Of a stretch of DNA of 64,000 nt, positions 60,822 to 64,000 are shown piece after piece; the first letter of the stretch is position 1, and each line of letters begins with the position of its first letter. The position numbers were made by a program, and so were the translations under genes. Under the pieces are notes generated by a model. The model did no database searches. It saw nothing but the letters and a program-made list of their open reading frames with translations, and was not told the origin of the DNA. The DNA is from Burkholderiaceae bacterium (lineage in GTDB: Bacteria; Pseudomonadota; Gammaproteobacteria; Burkholderiales; Burkholderiaceae_E). The stretch covers positions 1 to 64,000 of the forward strand of contig JAMLIR010000012.1 in assembly GCA_023954045.1 (NCBI GenBank), given 5' to 3'.

Positions 60822-61528
60822 AGCCCGTGGTTGGCACCCTGACCTACGGCCGAGACACGATCCGCTACCAGGTACGCTTTCTGGCATCGCGACAGACGCT
60901 GACTATCGAGGTGCACCCCGACAGTCGCGTGTTGGTGCGCGCACCGCTGGGCTGCCCGGAGACCTTGATCGCAGAGAGGGTGCAGAAGCGCGCCGGGTGG
61001 ATCAGTCGGCAACTGGCCGAATTCGAGCGCTATCGCCCCCGCACCCCTGCGCGGCAGTACGTGAGCGGCGAATCGCATCTGTACCTGGGCCGGCAATACC
61101 GGCTGAAGCTGCGGCAAGGCGAGTCGGCAAGCGTGAGACTCGCGCGCGGCCAGCTGCTCCTGAGCCTGCCCGGCGACCCCGAACCGGACCGTGTCAAAGC
61201 GCTGCTGCATCGCTGGTATCGCGACCGCGCGCGAGCTGTGTTCAGCGACGTGCTGGGCGCCAGCCTACTTCACTTCAAGCACGTCGAGCATCCGCGTCTG
61301 ATCGTGCGGGCCATGCAATCCCGTTGGGGCAGTCTGTCGCGTGCCGGCACCATGACCTTGAACGTCAACCTGGTGCGCGCTCCCCGTCCCTGCATCGAGT
61401 ACGTGGTGATCCACGAACTTTGCCACACCAGGCACCGCAATCACGATGCACGGTTCTTCAAGCTGCTGGGGCAGGTGATGCCGGACTGGGAACAACGCAA
61501 GCGGCGCCTCGAAGGGGCGCTGCTGTGA
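60818..61528 (+). CDS. YgjP-like (DUF45) metallopeptidase
   Basis: A 236-residue zinc-peptidase-like protein. The HExxH motif is HELCH at 199-203, with a downstream histidine in RHRNHDARFF giving the third ligand, and QSRWGSLSRAGTMTLNVNL just before. The first half is a beta-rich domain (YQVRFLASRQTLTIEVHPDSRVLVRAP). Its ATG overlaps the hsdR stop by 4 bp. YgjP-like genes are recurrent neighbours of type I hsdR, but the substrate is not known. Confidence 0.9.
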   Translation: MKPVVGTLTYGRDTIRYQVRFLASRQTLTIEVHPDSRVLVRAPLGCPETLIAERVQKRAGWISRQLAEFERYRPRTPARQYVSGESHLYLGRQYRLKLRQGESASVRLARGQLLLSLPGDPEPDRVKALLHRWYRDRARAVFSDVLGASLLHFKHVEHPRLIVRAMQSRWGSLSRAGTMTLNVNLVRAPRPCIEYVVIHELCHTRHRNHDARFFKLLGQVMPDWEQRKRRLEGALL

Positions 61529-61652
61529 GAACGCTAGCGATTCGCATTGATTCAGGCCCCTCGGAGGAAGCGTGTCCCGTGACGGGCCCCGCGCGGGCAT
61601 CGGTTTCCGCGGCGCACGCAACAGGCGCCCCGCGGAGCCGATGCAATCGCGA

Positions 61653-62840
61653 TCAGGAGAACGCCTGGATCCCCGTCTGCGCGCGCCCGAGGATCAGCGC
61701 GTGGATGTCGTGCGTTCCCTCGTAGGTGTTCACCACCTCGAGGTTCACCAGGTGGCGCGCGACGCCGAATTCGTCGGAGATGCCGTTGCCGCCCATCATG
61801 TCGCGCGCCATCCGCGCGATCTCGAGCGACTTGCCGCAGGAATTGCGCTTCATGATCGAAGTGATCTCGACCGCGGCCGTGCCTTCGTCCTTCATGCGCC
61901 CGAGCCGCAGGCAGCCCTGCAGCCCGAGCGTGATCTCGGTCTGCATGTCGGCGAGCTTCTTCTGGATCAGCTGGTTGGCCGCCAGCGGCCGCCCGAACTG
62001 CTTGCGGTCGAGCACGTACTGGCGCGCGCGGTGCCAGCAGTCTTCGGCGGCGCCGAGCGCGCCCCACGCGATGCCGTAGCGCGCGCTGTTCAGGCAGGTG
62101 AACGGTCCCTTCAGTCCCTCGACGCCGGGCATCAGCTGCGCGTCGGAGACGGCCACCTCGTCCATGACGATCTCGCCGGTGATCGACGCGCGCAGCCCGA
62201 CCTTGCCGTGGATCGCCGGCGCCGACAGCCCCTTCATCCCCTTCTCGAGGATGAAGCCCTTGATGCGGCCGTCGTGGTCGCCGCCGACGCACTTGGCCCA
62301 GACGACGAACACGTCGGCGATCGGCGAGTTCGAGATCCACATCTTGTTGCCGGTGAGCTGGTAGCCGCCGTCGATGCGTTTCGCGCGTGTCTCCATCGAG
62401 CCCGGGTCGGAGCCGTGGTTCGGCTCGGTCAGCCCGAAGCAGCCGATCCACTCGCCGGTGGCGAGCTTCGGAAGGTACTTGCGCTTCTGCGCCTCGGTGC
62501 CGAACTCGTGGATCGGCACCATGACCAGCGAGCTCTGCACGCTCATCATCGAGCGGTAGCCGGAGTCGACGCGCTCGACTTCGCGGGCGATCAGCCCGTA
62601 GGCGACGTAGTTCAGGCCCGGTCCGCCGTACTCGGTCGGGATCGTCGGGCCCAGCAGGCCGAGCTCGCCCATCTCGCGGAAGATCGCGGGGTCGGTCTTC
62701 TCGTTGCGGAACGCCTCGAGCACGCGCGGCGCCAGCCTGTCCTGGCAGTAGGCCATCGCGGCCTCGCGCACCATGCGCTCGTCTTCGCTGAGCTGCGCGT
62801 CGAGCAGCAGCGGGTCGTCCCATTTGAATGCGGCCTTCAT
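61653..62840 (-). CDS. gcdH: Glutaryl-CoA dehydrogenase
   Basis: A 395-residue acyl-CoA dehydrogenase which oxidises and decarboxylates glutaryl-CoA to crotonyl-CoA. The opening [21 protein letters not shown], the substrate arginine region [38 protein letters not shown] and the late [18 protein letters not shown] with the base glutamate fit GcdH closely. It would serve lysine, tryptophan or aromatic breakdown. The restriction island separates it from the box-related genes. The start at 62840 has AGGAGAGATCG before it. Confidence 0.95.
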   Translation of the reverse strand: MKAAFKWDDPLLLDAQLSEDERMVREAAMAYCQDRLAPRVLEAFRNEKTDPAIFREMGELGLLGPTIPTEYGGPGLNYVAYGLIAREVERVDSGYRSMMSVQSSLVMVPIHEFGTEAQKRKYLPKLATGEWIGCFGLTEPNHGSDPGSMETRAKRIDGGYQLTGNKMWISNSPIADVFVVWAKCVGGDHDGRIKGFILEKGMKGLSAPAIHGKVGLRASITGEIVMDEVAVSDAQLMPGVEGLKGPFTCLNSARYGIAWGALGAAEDCWHRARQYVLDRKQFGRPLAANQLIQKKLADMQTEITLGLQGCLRLGRMKDEGTAAVEITSIMKRNSCGKSLEIARMARDMMGGNGISDEFGVARHLVNLEVVNTYEGTHDIHALILGRAQTGIQAFS

Positions 62841-63011
62841 CGATCTCTCCTGTCAATCCTGCATCCGGGGCTTCGCGGGTCGGCGGACATCGTAGCGTGG
62901 CGCTCCGGGCGGCACAAACCGGCTCGCGTTCCGCGCGGTACCATGCCGGACTCGGGCCGGCAGTCGCGGGATCCGCCCGTCGCCGCCGGCACCGGACCCC
63001 ACGAGGCACCG

Positions 63012-63590
63012 ATGTCGCTGATCGAAATCCGCAAGCGTGCGCTGAATATCGAGACCGTGTTTCACGAAGGCGGCCCGCCCGCGAATCCGCCGCTGCGGAT
63101 GGGCTCGGCGATCGCCGTGATACGCAACCCCTATGCGGGTCGCTACGAACCCGATCTGACGCCCTTTATGGCCGAGCTGCGCACCCTCGGCCATGATCTG
63201 GCTCAAGAGCTCGCCGATGCGCTGGGTCGCGACAAGGTCGAGGCCTACGGCAAGGCGGCGATCGTCGGCGTCGACGGCGAGCTCGAACACGGCGCCGCAT
63301 GGCACGAGGCCGGCGGCTGGGCGATGCGTGCCGTGCTGGGCGAGCCCAAGGCGCTGGTGCCCGCCGCGAAGGCGGTGGCGGCGACCGGCTACCGGCTCAT
63401 GGTGCCGCTGCACTACATCCACGCCTGCTACGTGAGAAGCCACTACAACGCCATGGAGATCGGAATGCAGGACGCGCCGCGCCCGCGCGAGATCCTCTAC
63501 GGGCTGGTCATGGCAACCGGCGGGCGCGTGCACTCGCGGCTCGGCGGCCTGACCAAAGACGAGGTGTCGGTTCACGACGGGCAGCGGTGA
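63012..63590 (+). CDS. AA_synth (amino acid synthesis) family protein
   Basis: A 192-residue protein of the family annotated amino acid synthesis protein (PF06684 from memory). The family blocks AIAVIRNPYAGRYEPDL, GKAAIVGVDGELEHGAAWHEAGGWAMR and PLHYIHACYVRSHYNAMEI are present. The biochemical role is not established; homologues often accompany CoA or amide metabolism. It diverges from gcdH across 171 bp. Confidence 0.85.
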   Translation: MSLIEIRKRALNIETVFHEGGPPANPPLRMGSAIAVIRNPYAGRYEPDLTPFMAELRTLGHDLAQELADALGRDKVEAYGKAAIVGVDGELEHGAAWHEAGGWAMRAVLGEPKALVPAAKAVAATGYRLMVPLHYIHACYVRSHYNAMEIGMQDAPRPREILYGLVMATGGRVHSRLGGLTKDEVSVHDGQR

Positions 63591-63606
63591 AGGGTAGAGT
63601 GCGGCG

Positions 63607-64000
63607 ATGCGCGCCTCACCGTGGACACTGGCTGCCAAGCTGGTCGTCATCGGCTTCTCGCTGCTCGTCGTGGCGGTGGGCGCGATCGGGCTCACGCTGT
63701 GGATGACCTGGCACCTCGAGGGCGGCGCCGCCGCGGTCAACGAGGCCGGGCGCATGCGGATGCAGGCGTACCGGCTCGCACTCGAGGGAGAACTCGGGGC
63801 GCGCGACGAAGTCACCCGCCGCATCGCGGTCTTCGACGAGAGCATCGGGGCGCTGAGCACCGGCGAGCCGGCGCGCCCGCTGTTCGTCCCGTGGAACGAC
63901 GCGACCCGCGAGCGCTTCGCCGAGGTGCGCGCCGACTGGGACGCGCTTCGCGCGTCCTGGCTGGCTGATTCGACGCGGGTACCGCTCGCCCGGGTCGACG
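63607..64000 (+). CDS. NarX/NarQ-like sensor histidine kinase, N-terminal part (cut by window end)
   Basis: The first 131 residues only. A membrane helix (about 11-33, LVVIGFSLLVVAVGAIGLTLWM) is followed by a periplasmic region with EAGRMRMQAYRLA, which matches the P-box (ligand-binding helix) of nitrate/nitrite sensors NarX and NarQ. It begins 16 bp after the AA_synth gene. The kinase part lies beyond 64000, so pairing with a NarL regulator cannot be checked. Confidence 0.75.
   Translation, partial: MRASPWTLAAKLVVIGFSLLVVAVGAIGLTLWMTWHLEGGAAAVNEAGRMRMQAYRLALEGELGARDEVTRRIAVFDESIGALSTGEPARPLFVPWNDATRERFAEVRADWDALRASWLADSTRVPLARVD

Noticed and set aside
50300-61652. Integrative element with integrase and att sites
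   Set aside because: No recombinase gene, no tRNA gene and no direct repeat at the two borders could be found by eye.

Overview
The window is GC-rich and densely coded. Gene content and order point to a betaproteobacterium, most likely Burkholderiales. The series tkt-gap-pgk-pyk-fba followed by purC-purE-purK-sua5 is a familiar Burkholderiales arrangement. Groups of a box-type (aerobic CoA-dependent) benzoate regulator and ligase, TRAP transporters, a DUF1631 protein and glutaryl-CoA dehydrogenase agree with that. The genus cannot be named from the sequence alone.

Layout. 1-8.1 kb: housekeeping genes, namely groES-groEL (groEL cut by the window edge) behind a sigma-70 promoter and a CIRCE element, a cold-shock protein with a clear terminator, a carboxymuconolactone decarboxylase-like protein, hemN, a small Pro/Tyr-rich exported protein, an SDR oxidoreductase, a PBP4-type DacB and UbiD. 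8.1-9.4 kb: a lytic transglycosylase behind a hairpin-rich leader. 9.5-18.9 kb: a catabolic locus. A leftward set (aminotransferase, TRAP DctPQM, second aminotransferase) faces a rightward FCD-type GntR regulator and a large FAD/Fe-S hydroxyacid dehydrogenase. Two matching 13-bp near-palindromes lie in the divergent region and look like the regulator's operators. 18.9-26.7 kb: maeB, a DUF1631 protein, a secreted barnase-type RNase with its barstar inhibitor, rsmE and a fused SpeD-SpeE. 27-34.7 kb: the central carbon operon. 34.7-39.5 kb: pirin, a di-heme peroxidase operon including an amidohydrolase fused to a YtkA-like domain, and a hydroxypyruvate isomerase-like protein. 39.6-43.3 kb: purC, purE, purK and sua5. 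43.3-49.9 kb: a triple-domain universal stress protein, an alpha/beta hydrolase, BoxR-like regulator, flavodoxin, benzoate-CoA ligase, upp and a MaoC-like hydratase.

49.9-61.5 kb is the accessory part. A 392-bp near-perfect giant inverted repeat starts inside the last codons of the maoC gene. It is followed by a strong promoter and a tightly overlapping operon: half-size HsdS, HsdM, RhuM, full HsdS, a PHP-plus-SMC-like ATPase, a short remnant of what looks like an AlbA_2-domain protein, HsdR and a YgjP-like metallopeptidase. Base composition is visibly more AT-rich in its middle (hsdS and PHP-ATPase) than in the flanks, which suggests a transferred defence island. It lies between the maoC-like gene and gcdH. 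No integrase, att repeat or transposase was seen.

61.6-64 kb: gcdH, an AA_synth-family protein and the start of a NarX/NarQ-like sensor kinase cut by the window end. The best candidates for something little described are the expanded type I restriction island with its PHP-ATPase, the giant inverted repeat beside it, the structured leader of the lytic transglycosylase, and the GntR-controlled TRAP/aminotransferase/dehydrogenase locus. No rRNA, tRNA or CRISPR array was recognised.
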